Source: Thermopolyspora sp044507605 (GTDB lineage: Bacteria > Actinomycetota > Actinomycetes > Streptosporangiales > Streptosporangiaceae). From it: a stretch of 64,000 nucleotides of DNA. Made by a program: the position numbers and the translations under genes. Of this stretch, positions 33,335-42,364 are shown in pieces. The stretch is from the NCBI GenBank assembly GCA_044507605.1, contig JBIQJI010000002.1:152263-216262 (forward strand). The letters are read 5' to 3'. The notes beneath the pieces were generated by a model. That model worked only from the letters and a program-made list of their open reading frames with translations. It searched no databases and had not been told where the DNA came from. The first letter of the stretch is position 1; the number at the start of each line of letters is the position of its first letter.

Positions 33335-34228
33335 GTGTCCAGATCCGCTACCAGGTCCATCAGCCGGTTCGTCCGCCGGCTGCTCGCCGCAGCCGTCGCC
33401 CTGCTCACCGTGGCGTTCCTCGCCGGATCGCCCGCGGTCGCGCAGTCGCTGCCGTCACCTCGTGCCTTCGTGTCCAACCTGGACCTGGAGTGCTTCAAGA
33501 CCTCGCCGTACACCCCGCCGTCCGTCACGGTCAAGCTCAAGCACCTCAACCCGGTGCTGGAGGGCATGCCCATCGAACCGGTCACCCTCGGCGCCCGCGA
33601 ACAGCTGTGCATGCCGGTCGCCAAGAACGGCGTCATCCCACCCGATGACGTACTGCGGTACGTTCAGTGGGTCGACCTGTCGTGCTACCAGGTCAGCGGG
33701 CGGGAGGCCGGAGCGGTGCTCACGCTCGACCAGCTCAACCCGGTGCTGCGGAACGTGCCGCGGCAGAAGGTGCAGATGATCAAGCCCGAGCACTTCTGCG
33801 TGCCGGTCGCGAAGAACGAAGTGATCCCGCCGCCCGAGGTGCTGAACCTCGTCAGCCACATCGACCTGCTCTGCTACGGGATCGTCCCCAACGAGCCGAT
33901 GAACTGGGACCTGCTGCTCACTCAGCTCAACCCCGTGGTCCGCGGCTACATCCCCCCGATCGAGGGATCGGTCCGCTACGCCCGTCACCTGTGCGTGCCC
34001 GTGGCCAAGGACGGTGACAAGATCCCGCAGGAGGCGATGAACATCCTGCGGTGGGTCGACCTGGAGAAGTACGACCTCAAGATGCCGTCCATGCACGAGG
34101 TGCAGCTGAGGCTGCGGCACCTCAACCCGGTGCTCTCCTGGCTGCCGCTCGAGTCGGCGCAGCTCGTCGAAGCGCAGCAGCTCGCCGTGCCGGTCGCGAA
34201 GAACGGCGTCTTCCCACCGGCCGGCTGA
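33335..34228 (+). CDS. Secreted protein with four ~60-residue repeats, unknown function
   Basis: GTG 33335 follows GGAGGA. The 297-residue product has an Arg-rich n-region, a hydrophobic core (LLAAAVALLTVAFLAG) and an AVA-Q-type signal cleavage site. The mature part is four repeats, each with V-D-L-x-C-Y, then LNPVL, then a V-P-V-A-K-N/D core and IPP. Repeats 1-3 each hold two cysteines (LECF/QLCMPV, LSCY/HFCVPV, LLCY/HLCVPV). In repeat 4 both are lost (LEKY, QLAVPV). The paired loss suggests a disulphide within each repeat. I do not recognise the family. It lies 155 nt after the SARP gene and may be cluster-associated or simply flanking. Confidence 0.88.
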   Translation: MSRSATRSISRFVRRLLAAAVALLTVAFLAGSPAVAQSLPSPRAFVSNLDLECFKTSPYTPPSVTVKLKHLNPVLEGMPIEPVTLGAREQLCMPVAKNGVIPPDDVLRYVQWVDLSCYQVSGREAGAVLTLDQLNPVLRNVPRQKVQMIKPEHFCVPVAKNEVIPPPEVLNLVSHIDLLCYGIVPNEPMNWDLLLTQLNPVVRGYIPPIEGSVRYARHLCVPVAKDGDKIPQEAMNILRWVDLEKYDLKMPSMHEVQLRLRHLNPVLSWLPLESAQLVEAQQLAVPVAKNGVFPPAG

Positions 34229-34237
34229 GCCGGCTCC

Positions 34238-34267
34238 GGCCGCCCGCCCGTGCGCGGGCGGGCGGCC
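34238..34267. terminator. Strong GC hairpin between convergent genes
   Basis: A perfect 13-bp stem (34238-34250 with 34255-34267) closes a TGCG loop, just after the secreted-repeat gene stop and before the convergent dehydrogenase stop. No U-tract is present, as is common in actinomycetes. It is placed to terminate transcription from both sides and may mark the right boundary of the natural-product region. Confidence 0.75.
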
Positions 34268-34279
34268 ACCCGCGCCGTG

Positions 34280-35188
<909 letters not shown>

Positions 35189-35250
35189 GCGACCACGATA
35201 ACCAGGTCGTCTCAGGGCAGGTGGGGCAGGGGCAGGTGCGTCAGAGACGC

Positions 35251-35274
35251 CGGCCCCCTGCACTCCGGGGGCCG
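35251..35274 (-). terminator. Hairpin downstream of MOSC gene
   Basis: Arms CGGCCCCC (35251-35258) and GGGGGCCG (35267-35274) are exactly complementary around an 8-nt loop. They begin two bases past the MOSC stop codon. It probably ends transcription leftward from the MOSC gene. Confidence 0.65.
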
Positions 35275-35275
35275 C

Positions 35276-35818
35276 TCAGACCACGTCGAGGGGGCGGTGC
35301 GGGCCGACCGGCGGCTCCACCTTGATCGAGTCGCCGGGGCGCACGACACCCCCGATCAGCACGACGCTCATGATGCCGGCCTTGCGCACCACGTTCCCGG
35401 CGGCGTCACGGCCGACGACCTGCTTGAGCAGGCCGTCGTGGAGGCCGTCGATCTGCCCGCAGGGGTTGCGCAGCCCGGTCACCTCCACCACGGCCTCGTC
35501 GCCGAGGCGTAGCAGCGTGCCGGCCGACAGGCCGAGCAGGTCGACGCCCCTGGTGGTGATGTTCTCGCCGAGCTCGCCGGGGAGCACCCGGAAACCCGCC
35601 TCGGCCACCTCGGCGAAGAGCTCCTCGTGGATGAGGTGCACCTGGCGCAGGTTCGGCGCCGTGGGGTCCCTGGCGACCCGCGAGCGGTGCTTGACCGTCG
35701 TACCGGCGTGCACGTCGCCTGCCACGCCGAGCCCGGCGAGCAGCGTGACGCTCTCCCGGTTCGGCTTGGTGAAGGAGTACTCCTCGTTGCGGCTGACCGC
35801 CACGACCGTCCCGCTCAT
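35276..35818 (-). CDS. MOSC-domain protein
   Basis: The 180-residue stand-alone MOSC domain has GVAGDVHAG near the N-terminus, RQVHLIHEELFAE, GELGENITTRGVDLLGL, and the conserved Cys in VTGLRNPCGQIDGL. MOSC proteins handle molybdenum cofactor or abstract persulfide sulphur; this short form resembles YiiM/MoaC-fusion-free MOSC proteins. ATG 35818 was chosen because the family begins at this strand and a G-rich SD precedes it. The upstream extension of the open frame is Arg-rich and non-homologous. No Moco genes are adjacent. Confidence 0.9.
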   Translation of the reverse strand: MSGTVVAVSRNEEYSFTKPNRESVTLLAGLGVAGDVHAGTTVKHRSRVARDPTAPNLRQVHLIHEELFAEVAEAGFRVLPGELGENITTRGVDLLGLSAGTLLRLGDEAVVEVTGLRNPCGQIDGLHDGLLKQVVGRDAAGNVVRKAGIMSVVLIGGVVRPGDSIKVEPPVGPHRPLDVV

Positions 35819-35902
35819 CTCGCCCCGCCCATCCCGCCGCCCATGCCCTCGACGCACAAAAGGCTAACCGGGCGCACATCGCCTTTTCCTCCCGTTTTTC
35901 CG

Positions 35903-37381
35903 TCAGCGGGGCCGCTGGTGGATGTAGAGGTCGCGCCGGTCGGCCTGGGCCACGGTGCGGTGGTCGGGCAGCGGAAGCTCGTAGCGGACCTGCCGGTGGT
36001 GGTCGCCGAACTGGCGGCCGGCGTTGTAGACCGAGCGGAACTTCCAGATCGACCTGGCGAAGTTGCTCTGGCCGCGCACCAGCTGGCGGCCGATGATGCC
36101 CAGGGTCTTGGCCGCGGCGGCGACGCCGAGGTGCTTGCGGTTCATCACGGCCTGGGTCTTCACCAGCTCCCGGTAGAAGTCCTGGAGCGGCAGCGTCGTC
36201 GGCACGACCGCGTGCTGGATGTCGAAGAGCCGGTAGTCGCGCGAGGTGAGCCTGCGCGACTCGGTGTGCCAGATCTCCGTGCCCGGATAGGGGGTCATGA
36301 CCGTGAGGTTGACGATCTCGGGCACCGACAGCGCCCACTGCCGCACGAGCCGGAACCTGTCGGCGTCCCAGCTCGGGTCGACGATCAGGTTGATCGCCAC
36401 GGTGAGCCCCATGGCGCGGGCCAGCTCCAGCGCCTTGACGTTCTCGTCGGGGCTGGTCCGTTTGCGGTACAGGTCGAGCCCTTCCTCGTCGAGCGCCTCC
36501 ATGCCGAGGAACATGTAGTTCAGGCCGAGGCGCCGCCAGCGCCGGAAGACCTCGGGATGCCGCAGCAGCACGTCGGCCCGCGTCTCCAGGTAGTACTCCT
36601 TGCGGACCTTGCGCTTTTCGAGCTCGGCCGCGATCGCGTCGCCGTGCTCGGGGCGGATGAAGGCGACGTCGTCGACGATGAAGATGCCGCGCTCCTCGAT
36701 GGACGCCACCTCCTCCGCGGCCGCCTCCGGTGAGACCTTGCGGTAGCTGCGGCCGTAGAAGGTCCAGGCGCTGCAGAACGAGCAGTCCCACGGGCAGCCG
36801 CGGGTGAACTCGACCGAGGCGGCCGGGTCGAGCACCCCGATGAAGTACTTGTGGCGCGACCGGGTCAGGTCGCGGGCCGGGCAGGGCTCGTCGAGGCTGT
36901 CGAGCAGCAGGGGCGGCTTGGTGCAGACCCCGTCGAGCGTCACGGCCCCCGGCACTTCGGTGAGCCCGCCGTCGCGGGCGGCCGCCAGCAGCAGCGGCGC
37001 CGCGACCTCGCCCTCCCCCCGCAGGATCGCGTCGATGGCGCCCCCGGCCTGCTCGATGACGTGCCGGGCGATGAACGAGACGCTGTGGCCGCCGGCGAAG
37101 ACGAAGCAGGTCGGGAACACCATCTTGATGTACTGCGCGAGGTCCAGCACCTCGGGGATGTTCGGCAGGTAGTTCAGGCCGAAGCCCACGGCCTCGGGCA
37201 TGAAGTCGGCCAGCTCGCGGTGCAGGTCGCGATGCGTGAAGATCTGCAGGTCCAGCAGGCGCACCTCGTGCCCGGCGGCGCGCAGGGCGCCGGCGACCCG
37301 TTCGAGCCCAAGGGGCTCCAGCCGGAGGAAGATCTCGGAGTACATCAGACCACTGGGATGGACCAGCAGCGTACGCATCAT
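35903..37381 (-). CDS. HpnR-like B12-binding radical SAM protein (hopanoid C-3 methylase)
   Basis: The 492-residue protein has an N-terminal cobalamin-binding-type domain (LLVHPSGLMYSEIFLRLEPL, about 1-130). A radical SAM core follows with Cys196, Cys200 and Cys203 in RGCPWDCSFCSAW. The opening block and YGRSYRKVSPEA strongly recall HpnR, which methylates hopanoids at C-3. The gene is 113 nt downstream of an aldo/keto reductase on the same strand. No squalene-hopene cyclase or other hpn gene is in the window, so the assignment rests on sequence resemblance. A different B12-radical SAM methylase is the alternative. Confidence 0.82.
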   Translation of the reverse strand: MMRTLLVHPSGLMYSEIFLRLEPLGLERVAGALRAAGHEVRLLDLQIFTHRDLHRELADFMPEAVGFGLNYLPNIPEVLDLAQYIKMVFPTCFVFAGGHSVSFIARHVIEQAGGAIDAILRGEGEVAAPLLLAAARDGGLTEVPGAVTLDGVCTKPPLLLDSLDEPCPARDLTRSRHKYFIGVLDPAASVEFTRGCPWDCSFCSAWTFYGRSYRKVSPEAAAEEVASIEERGIFIVDDVAFIRPEHGDAIAAELEKRKVRKEYYLETRADVLLRHPEVFRRWRRLGLNYMFLGMEALDEEGLDLYRKRTSPDENVKALELARAMGLTVAINLIVDPSWDADRFRLVRQWALSVPEIVNLTVMTPYPGTEIWHTESRRLTSRDYRLFDIQHAVVPTTLPLQDFYRELVKTQAVMNRKHLGVAAAAKTLGIIGRQLVRGQSNFARSIWKFRSVYNAGRQFGDHHRQVRYELPLPDHRTVAQADRRDLYIHQRPR

Positions 37382-37493
37382 ATTTCCCCTGTTCGCCCCG
37401 GCTGTCCCGTTTGCCACGTTACGCACCGTGTATCGTCGTGCTACCCCCGTAGCAGCAAGGCGAACACCCCACCCACCGCTTACCTGTTACCGG

Positions 37494-38471
37494 TCACCAG
37501 CGATGGTGGACCTGGGGGCGGATCAGGTCGTCGTAGACCTGCGCCACCGTCGCCAGAGCGTCGGGCGGCAGCGGCGGCAGCGCGCCCGCGGCGGCGTTGG
37601 CCGCGGCCTGGGCGGGGGTGCGGGCGCCGGGGATGACGACCGAGACGCCGGGCTGCTGCGTGATCCAGCGCAGCGCGAACTGGGCCATGGCGACCCCCTC
37701 GGGCACCAGCGGGGCCAGGCGGCGCACCGCCTCCAGGCCGGTGGCGAAGTCGACGCCCGAGAACGTCTCGCCCACGTCGAACGCCTCGCCGTGCCGGTTG
37801 TAGGTGCGGTGGTCGTCGGGGGCGAACACCGTGTGCTCGTCGTACCGGCCCGACAGCAGGCCGCTGGCCAGCGGCACCCGGGCGATGATGCCCACCCCGG
37901 CCTCGCGGGCCGCCGGCAGCACCCGCTCCAGCGGCTTGTGCCGGAACGCGTTGAGGATGATCTGCACGGTGGCGACGCCGGGCCGCGCGATCGCGGTCAG
38001 CGCCTCCTCGCAGGTCTCCACGCTCACGCCGTACGCCGCGATCAGCCCTTCGGCGACCAGGGCGTCGAGGGCGTCGAAGACCGCGTCGGTGGAGTACACC
38101 GGAGTCGGCGGGCAGTGCAGCTGGACCAGGTCGAGCGTGTCGACGCCCAGATTCTCGCGGGACCGCTCGACCCAGGCCCGGAAGTTGGCCGCCACGTAGT
38201 TCTCGGGTACCTGCTCCACCCGGCGGCCCATCTTCGTCGCCACGGTGAGCCCGGGATGCTCCTTGGCGACGCGGCCGACGATCCGCTCGCTGCGGCCGTC
38301 GCCGTAGATGTCGGCGGTGTCGATGAACGTCACCCCGCCCGCCACGGCGGCCTCGATCGTGGCCACGGCGTCGGCCTCGCTCACGTCACCCCAGTCGGCC
38401 CCGAACTGCCAGGCCCCGAGCCCCACGACCCCGACCTGCCGCCCGGTCCGCCCCAACACCCGGCTCTCCAT
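37494..38471 (-). CDS. Aldo/keto reductase
   Basis: The 325-residue TIM-barrel AKR has the family signature GGVTFIDTADIYGDGRSERIVG, with the catalytic Asp and Tyr. TVATKMGRR carries the Lys, and LDLVQLHCPP the substrate His. The NADPH region is VSVVIPGARTPAQAAANAAA. It belongs to the YajO/YhdN-like actinobacterial AKRs. ATG 38471 has a purine-rich stretch (GAGAGG) upstream. Its substrate is unknown and it has no obvious operon partner apart from the downstream hpnR-like gene. Confidence 0.92.
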   Translation of the reverse strand: MESRVLGRTGRQVGVVGLGAWQFGADWGDVSEADAVATIEAAVAGGVTFIDTADIYGDGRSERIVGRVAKEHPGLTVATKMGRRVEQVPENYVAANFRAWVERSRENLGVDTLDLVQLHCPPTPVYSTDAVFDALDALVAEGLIAAYGVSVETCEEALTAIARPGVATVQIILNAFRHKPLERVLPAAREAGVGIIARVPLASGLLSGRYDEHTVFAPDDHRTYNRHGEAFDVGETFSGVDFATGLEAVRRLAPLVPEGVAMAQFALRWITQQPGVSVVIPGARTPAQAAANAAAGALPPLPPDALATVAQVYDDLIRPQVHHRW

Positions 38472-38553
38472 GCGAGCCCGCCTCTCCACGCGTCCAGTCC
38501 ACTACGTCGGCCCTCAGTATTCCGGACGGATCCTCCCCACGCGGGCCCGCAGG

Positions 38554-41265
38554 TCAGCGCAGGCGGCGGCGGAAGGGCGACGGCGACGGGGTGGCGGGAG
38601 CCAGCCGCACCCGGGCGTCCACGGTGAGCGCGCCCTCGGGCGTGACGATGACCGGGTTGAGGTCGAGCTCGGCCGCCTCGGGCACCTGGTCGAGGAACCG
38701 GCCGACCGCCACGATCTGCCGTTCCAGGGCGGCGACGTCCGTCTTGGGACGGCCTCGATAGCCCGACAGCAGCGGGGCGCCGCGCAGCTCACCGATCATG
38801 TCGGCGGCGTCCTGGAGGGTCACCGGGGGCACGCGGAAGGACCGGTCGGCGAGCAGCTCCGCCGTCACGCCGCCCATGCCCACCATGAGCAGCGGCCCGA
38901 ACGACGGGTGCCGCACACCGCCGATGATGATCTCGACGCCGTCGCGCGCCATGGGCTGGACGACCGCGCCCGTCATCGCCCGCCCGATGTCGTGGGCCAT
39001 GCGGCGGTAGGCTCCCGCCACCTCCTCGGGCGTACGCAGGTCCAGCGCGACCGCGCCCACGTCGCTCTTGTGCACCAGGTCCGGCCCGGTGGCCTTCAGC
39101 ACGGCCGGCAGCCCGGTGCGCGCCGTGGCCTCGGCGGCGGCCTCGGGCGAGCCGACGGCGACCGTGGTGGCCAGGTCGACGCCGTAGTGGCCGAGCAGCC
39201 GGGCGATGGCCGCCTGGCCGAGCCAGCCGCCCTCGGGCCGCTCGCGCAGCACCCCCCGCACGATCGCGGCCACCTCCGGGTCGGGCGCGAAGGTCAGGTC
39301 GGCCGCCGCCGGCGGCCTGGCCTTCCAGCGGACGTACTCCGCGACCCGCCGCAGCGCCTGCACGGCCTGCTCCGGAAACGCGTACTCCGGCACCCCGCCG
39401 GTGACGCCGTCGTGACCCATCACGCAGACGAGCACCGGCTTGGCGGCACCGGCGGCGGCCACGGCGATCGCCTGGCGGGTCGGCTCCAGGCCGGAGCCGA
39501 ACGGCGGCGTGTAGACGACCAGCACACTGTCGATGCCGGGGTCGGCCAGCACGGCCTCGACGGCGAACCCGACCTGTTCGGCCGTCGCCCCGGCGGTGAG
39601 GTCGACCGGGTTGCCGAGGGCCGACGCCGCCGGGGCCCTGGTCCGCAGCCTGGCCTGGGTGGCCGGCGACAGCGCCGGCACCTGCAGCCCCGCCTGTTCG
39701 CAGGCGTCGGCGGTGAGCGCCTCGGGCCCGCCCGAGTTGCCGACGATGGCCACCCTCGGCCCCGCCGGCAGCGGCTGCTCGGTCAGCAGCCGCGCGGTGT
39801 CGAGCAGGTCCCGCACCGACTCCAGCCTGATCACGCCCGACGCCGACAGCAGCGCGTCGACCGCGACATCGGGGGTCGCCGCCGCGGCGGTGTGCGAACG
39901 CACCGCCCGGTCCCCGGCCGCGCTGCGCCCGCTCTTGACCACCAGGATCGGCTTGCGGCGGCCCAGCCTGCGGGTGATGCGGCCGAACCGCAGCGGGTTG
40001 CCGAACGACTCCAGGTACATCACGATCACGTCGGTGCCCGGGTCGTCCTCCCAGTACTCCAGCAGGTCGTTGCCGGACACGTCGGCCTTGTTGCCGACCG
40101 ACACGAACGACGACACCCCCAGCCCCAGCGACGCCGCCCGATCGATCAGGGCCGCCGCCACCGCGCCCGACTGCGACATCAGGCCCATGCGTCCGGGCGG
40201 CGGCGAGCCGGGCAGGAAACTGGCGTTGAGGTGCGCGGCGGTGTTGACGATGCCCAGGCAGTTGGGCCCGACCAGCCGCATGCCGGCCTCGCGGCAGATC
40301 GCCAGCAGCGTGCGCTCGTCGCCCTTGCCGCCCGCCTCGGCGAACCCCGCGCTCACCACCACCAGGCCCCGCACCCCGTGCGCGGCACAGTGCCGCGCCA
40401 CGCCCAGCACGGCCGGGGCCGGGGTCGCCACCACCGCCAGGTCCACCGGCCCGGGGACCTCCCGCAGGTCGGCGTACGCCCGCAGCCCCGCCACCTGCGT
40501 GGCGTGCGGGTTGACCGGGTAGATGGGCCCGGGAAAGCCGCCCTCGACCAGGTTGGCCAGCACCTGGTGGCCGATGCCCGAGGGGTCGCGGCCGGCCCCG
40601 ATCACCGCGACCGAGCGCGGCGACAGCAGCCGGGTCAGCGACGCCACCTCGGCCTCGTGCTCGCGCCGCTCGATCCGGGCCAGCAGGGCGGACGTCGGGT
40701 GCAGCGCGATGCGCACCCGGATCAGGTCGTCGACGTTCTCGCGGGTGGCCTCCAGCCCGAGGTCGGCCAGCACCTGGAGCATGGGCCGGTTGTCGGCCCG
40801 CACGTCGGCGACCAGCTCGCCGACCCCCGACTCCGCGGCCCACACGGCCAGATGCTCCAGCAGCAGCGTGCCGAGCCCGCGCCCGTGCACGACGTCGTCG
40901 AGCAGCACCCCCACCTCGGCGCTCGCGCCGTCGCCGCAGGGCACGTACTCGGCGACCGCCACCAGCCGCCCGCCGACGAGCGCGACCAGCGCGCGCGCCG
41001 GATGACCGGGCGCGCAGATGCGTTCCACGTACGCGTGCGCGGTGCCCCGCCCGCCGGTGAGGAAGCGCAGGAAGGCCGACCGCTCCGACGTGGCGTCGAC
41101 CAGCTCGTGCAGCGCGGCCCGATCGCCCGGCACCAGCGCCCGCAGGTGGGCGATGCCGCCGTCGCGCAGCAGCACGTCGCACTGCTCGAGGACCTGACCT
41201 GAACCCTGTTCGTCGTACGCGCCCTTCATCATGCCCCCAGCGTCGACCCGATCATCGGTGTCCAT
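38554..41265 (-). CDS. GNAT acetyltransferase fused to ADP-forming acyl-CoA synthetase (Pat-like)
   Basis: The ~903-residue multidomain protein begins with a GNAT domain (about 30-190; ALVGGRLVAVAEYV, then VVHGRGLGTLLLEHL for acetyl-CoA binding). A CoA-binding domain follows (LLSPRSVAVIGAGRDPSGIG), then the succinyl-CoA ligase-like domain with LMSQSGAVAAALIDRA and VRSHTAAA carrying a His where the phospho-His is expected. An ATP-grasp domain ends the protein (AVLKATGDGLVHKS-like block). Such proteins acetylate acetyl-CoA synthetase and other proteins. ATG 41265 is favoured by AAGGA upstream; ATGs at 41232 and 41229 are alternatives. It is divergent from the universal stress gene, as in DosR-type regulons. 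Confidence 0.88.
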   Translation of the reverse strand: MDTDDRVDAGGMMKGAYDEQGSGQVLEQCDVLLRDGGIAHLRALVPGDRAALHELVDATSERSAFLRFLTGGRGTAHAYVERICAPGHPARALVALVGGRLVAVAEYVPCGDGASAEVGVLLDDVVHGRGLGTLLLEHLAVWAAESGVGELVADVRADNRPMLQVLADLGLEATRENVDDLIRVRIALHPTSALLARIERREHEAEVASLTRLLSPRSVAVIGAGRDPSGIGHQVLANLVEGGFPGPIYPVNPHATQVAGLRAYADLREVPGPVDLAVVATPAPAVLGVARHCAAHGVRGLVVVSAGFAEAGGKGDERTLLAICREAGMRLVGPNCLGIVNTAAHLNASFLPGSPPPGRMGLMSQSGAVAAALIDRAASLGLGVSSFVSVGNKADVSGNDLLEYWEDDPGTDVIVMYLESFGNPLRFGRITRRLGRRKPILVVKSGRSAAGDRAVRSHTAAAATPDVAVDALLSASGVIRLESVRDLLDTARLLTEQPLPAGPRVAIVGNSGGPEALTADACEQAGLQVPALSPATQARLRTRAPAASALGNPVDLTAGATAEQVGFAVEAVLADPGIDSVLVVYTPPFGSGLEPTRQAIAVAAAGAAKPVLVCVMGHDGVTGGVPEYAFPEQAVQALRRVAEYVRWKARPPAAADLTFAPDPEVAAIVRGVLRERPEGGWLGQAAIARLLGHYGVDLATTVAVGSPEAAAEATARTGLPAVLKATGPDLVHKSDVGAVALDLRTPEEVAGAYRRMAHDIGRAMTGAVVQPMARDGVEIIIGGVRHPSFGPLLMVGMGGVTAELLADRSFRVPPVTLQDAADMIGELRGAPLLSGYRGRPKTDVAALERQIVAVGRFLDQVPEAAELDLNPVIVTPEGALTVDARVRLAPATPSPSPFRRRLR

Positions 41266-41290
41266 CCAGGGTCCTTGTGCCCGCCGGTCA

Positions 41291-41305
41291 GGGACCGAAG
41301 ACCCC
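41291..41305. promoter_or_regulatory. DosR/DevR-box-like palindrome in divergent promoter
   Basis: GGGACCGAAGACCCC resembles the core of the DosR box (GGGAC-N4-GTCCC) with few mismatches. It lies 26 bp from the acyl-CoA synthetase start and 94 bp from the stress-protein start. With a DevS-like kinase and DevR-like regulator within 5 kb, DevR control is a reasonable inference. Confidence 0.45.
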
Positions 41306-41398
41306 GTCACACCGGGCCCGCGGCGGGCAGACCAGCGACGTGACCCCGCCGTTCAGGTGGGCAGAGGACCGATACCGCCCACGAGGAGGAGGAGCGCC

Positions 41399-42304
41399 AT
41401 GGCCACGCGGCCGGAGGAGACCAGGGAGTTCGCCGGGATCAACGAGGTCATCGTCGCCGTCGACGGGTCCGACGGCGCGACGGAGGCCGTGAAGTGGGCC
41501 GCCGACGACGCGGCCCGCAGGCAGGTGCCGCTGCGTGTCGTCCACGTCTACGAGCCGTGGCCGTACGACCTCGGCCGCTTCCCGCCGCCCGAGCGGACCG
41601 ACGAGGCGACCCAGGGCGCCGGGCAGGTGCTCGGCGCGGCGCAGCGGCTCGCCGGGGAACGGCACCCGGGCCTCACGGTCACCGTCGAACTGCTCGACGG
41701 GCACCCGGGGGGCGTGCTGCGCGGCCTGACCGGGCCGGGCGTGGAGATGGTGCTCGGCAGCCGCGGGCTCGGCGGGTTCGCCGGCGCGCTGCTCGGCTCG
41801 GTCAGCGCGCACGTCGCCGGGCAGGGCCACGGCCCGGTGGTCGTCGTCCGCCCCCGCCGCGAGGGCACGGCCGGCTCCGCCTTCGACGCGCACGGCCGCA
41901 TCGTCGTCGGCGTCGACGACTCCGACGAGTGCGAGCCCGCCCTGGCCTACGCGTTCGAGCAGGCCCGGCTCCGGCACGCCGCGCTGCGCGCGGTGCACGC
42001 CTGGCAGCTGCCCACGTACGCCTACACGATCGGCATCCCCTACGAGGAGGACGAGCTGATCAAGGCGAGGCGCGAGCTGATCGCCCAGCGGCTGGACAGC
42101 TGGCAGGCCAGGTTCCCCGGCGTGGAGATGACGCTGGACACGCCGTACGCGCACCCGGTCACCGCGCTGAGGCAGGCCTCGGAGGCGGCGGACCTGATCG
42201 TGGTCGGCTCCCGGGGCCGGGGCACCTTGGAGGCGGTCGTGCTCGGCTCGGTCGGCCGCGCCATGCTGCACCACACGCGCTGCCCCATCGCCGTCGTCCG
42301 GTGA
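41399..42304 (+). CDS. Tandem-domain universal stress protein
   Basis: The 301-residue protein carries two UspA domains. Domain 1 starts at VIVAVDGSDGATEAVKWA and has GSRGLGGFAGALLGSVSAHVA. Domain 2 starts at IVVGVDDSDECEPALAYA and ends GSRGRGTLEAVVLGSVGRAM. These G-x2-G-x9-G motifs bind ATP. The ATG has AGGAGGAGGAG upstream. Two-domain Usp proteins are typical members of hypoxia/dormancy regulons in actinobacteria. It heads a plus-strand run with the alcohol dehydrogenase and the DevS-like kinase. Confidence 0.95.
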   Translation: MATRPEETREFAGINEVIVAVDGSDGATEAVKWAADDAARRQVPLRVVHVYEPWPYDLGRFPPPERTDEATQGAGQVLGAAQRLAGERHPGLTVTVELLDGHPGGVLRGLTGPGVEMVLGSRGLGGFAGALLGSVSAHVAGQGHGPVVVVRPRREGTAGSAFDAHGRIVVGVDDSDECEPALAYAFEQARLRHAALRAVHAWQLPTYAYTIGIPYEEDELIKARRELIAQRLDSWQARFPGVEMTLDTPYAHPVTALRQASEAADLIVVGSRGRGTLEAVVLGSVGRAMLHHTRCPIAVVR

Positions 42305-42364
42305 CCGCCGACGGCGACCTGGTGGGCCCGGGCCGGCCCCGGACGACCTGCGCGAGGAGGAGAG

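Noticed and set aside
37439..37454. TGCTAC-CCCC-GTAGCA inverted repeat upstream of the hpnR-like gene
   Set aside because: Short 6-bp arms and no follow-up tract; it could be an operator or a weak terminator, but evidence is too thin to annotate.
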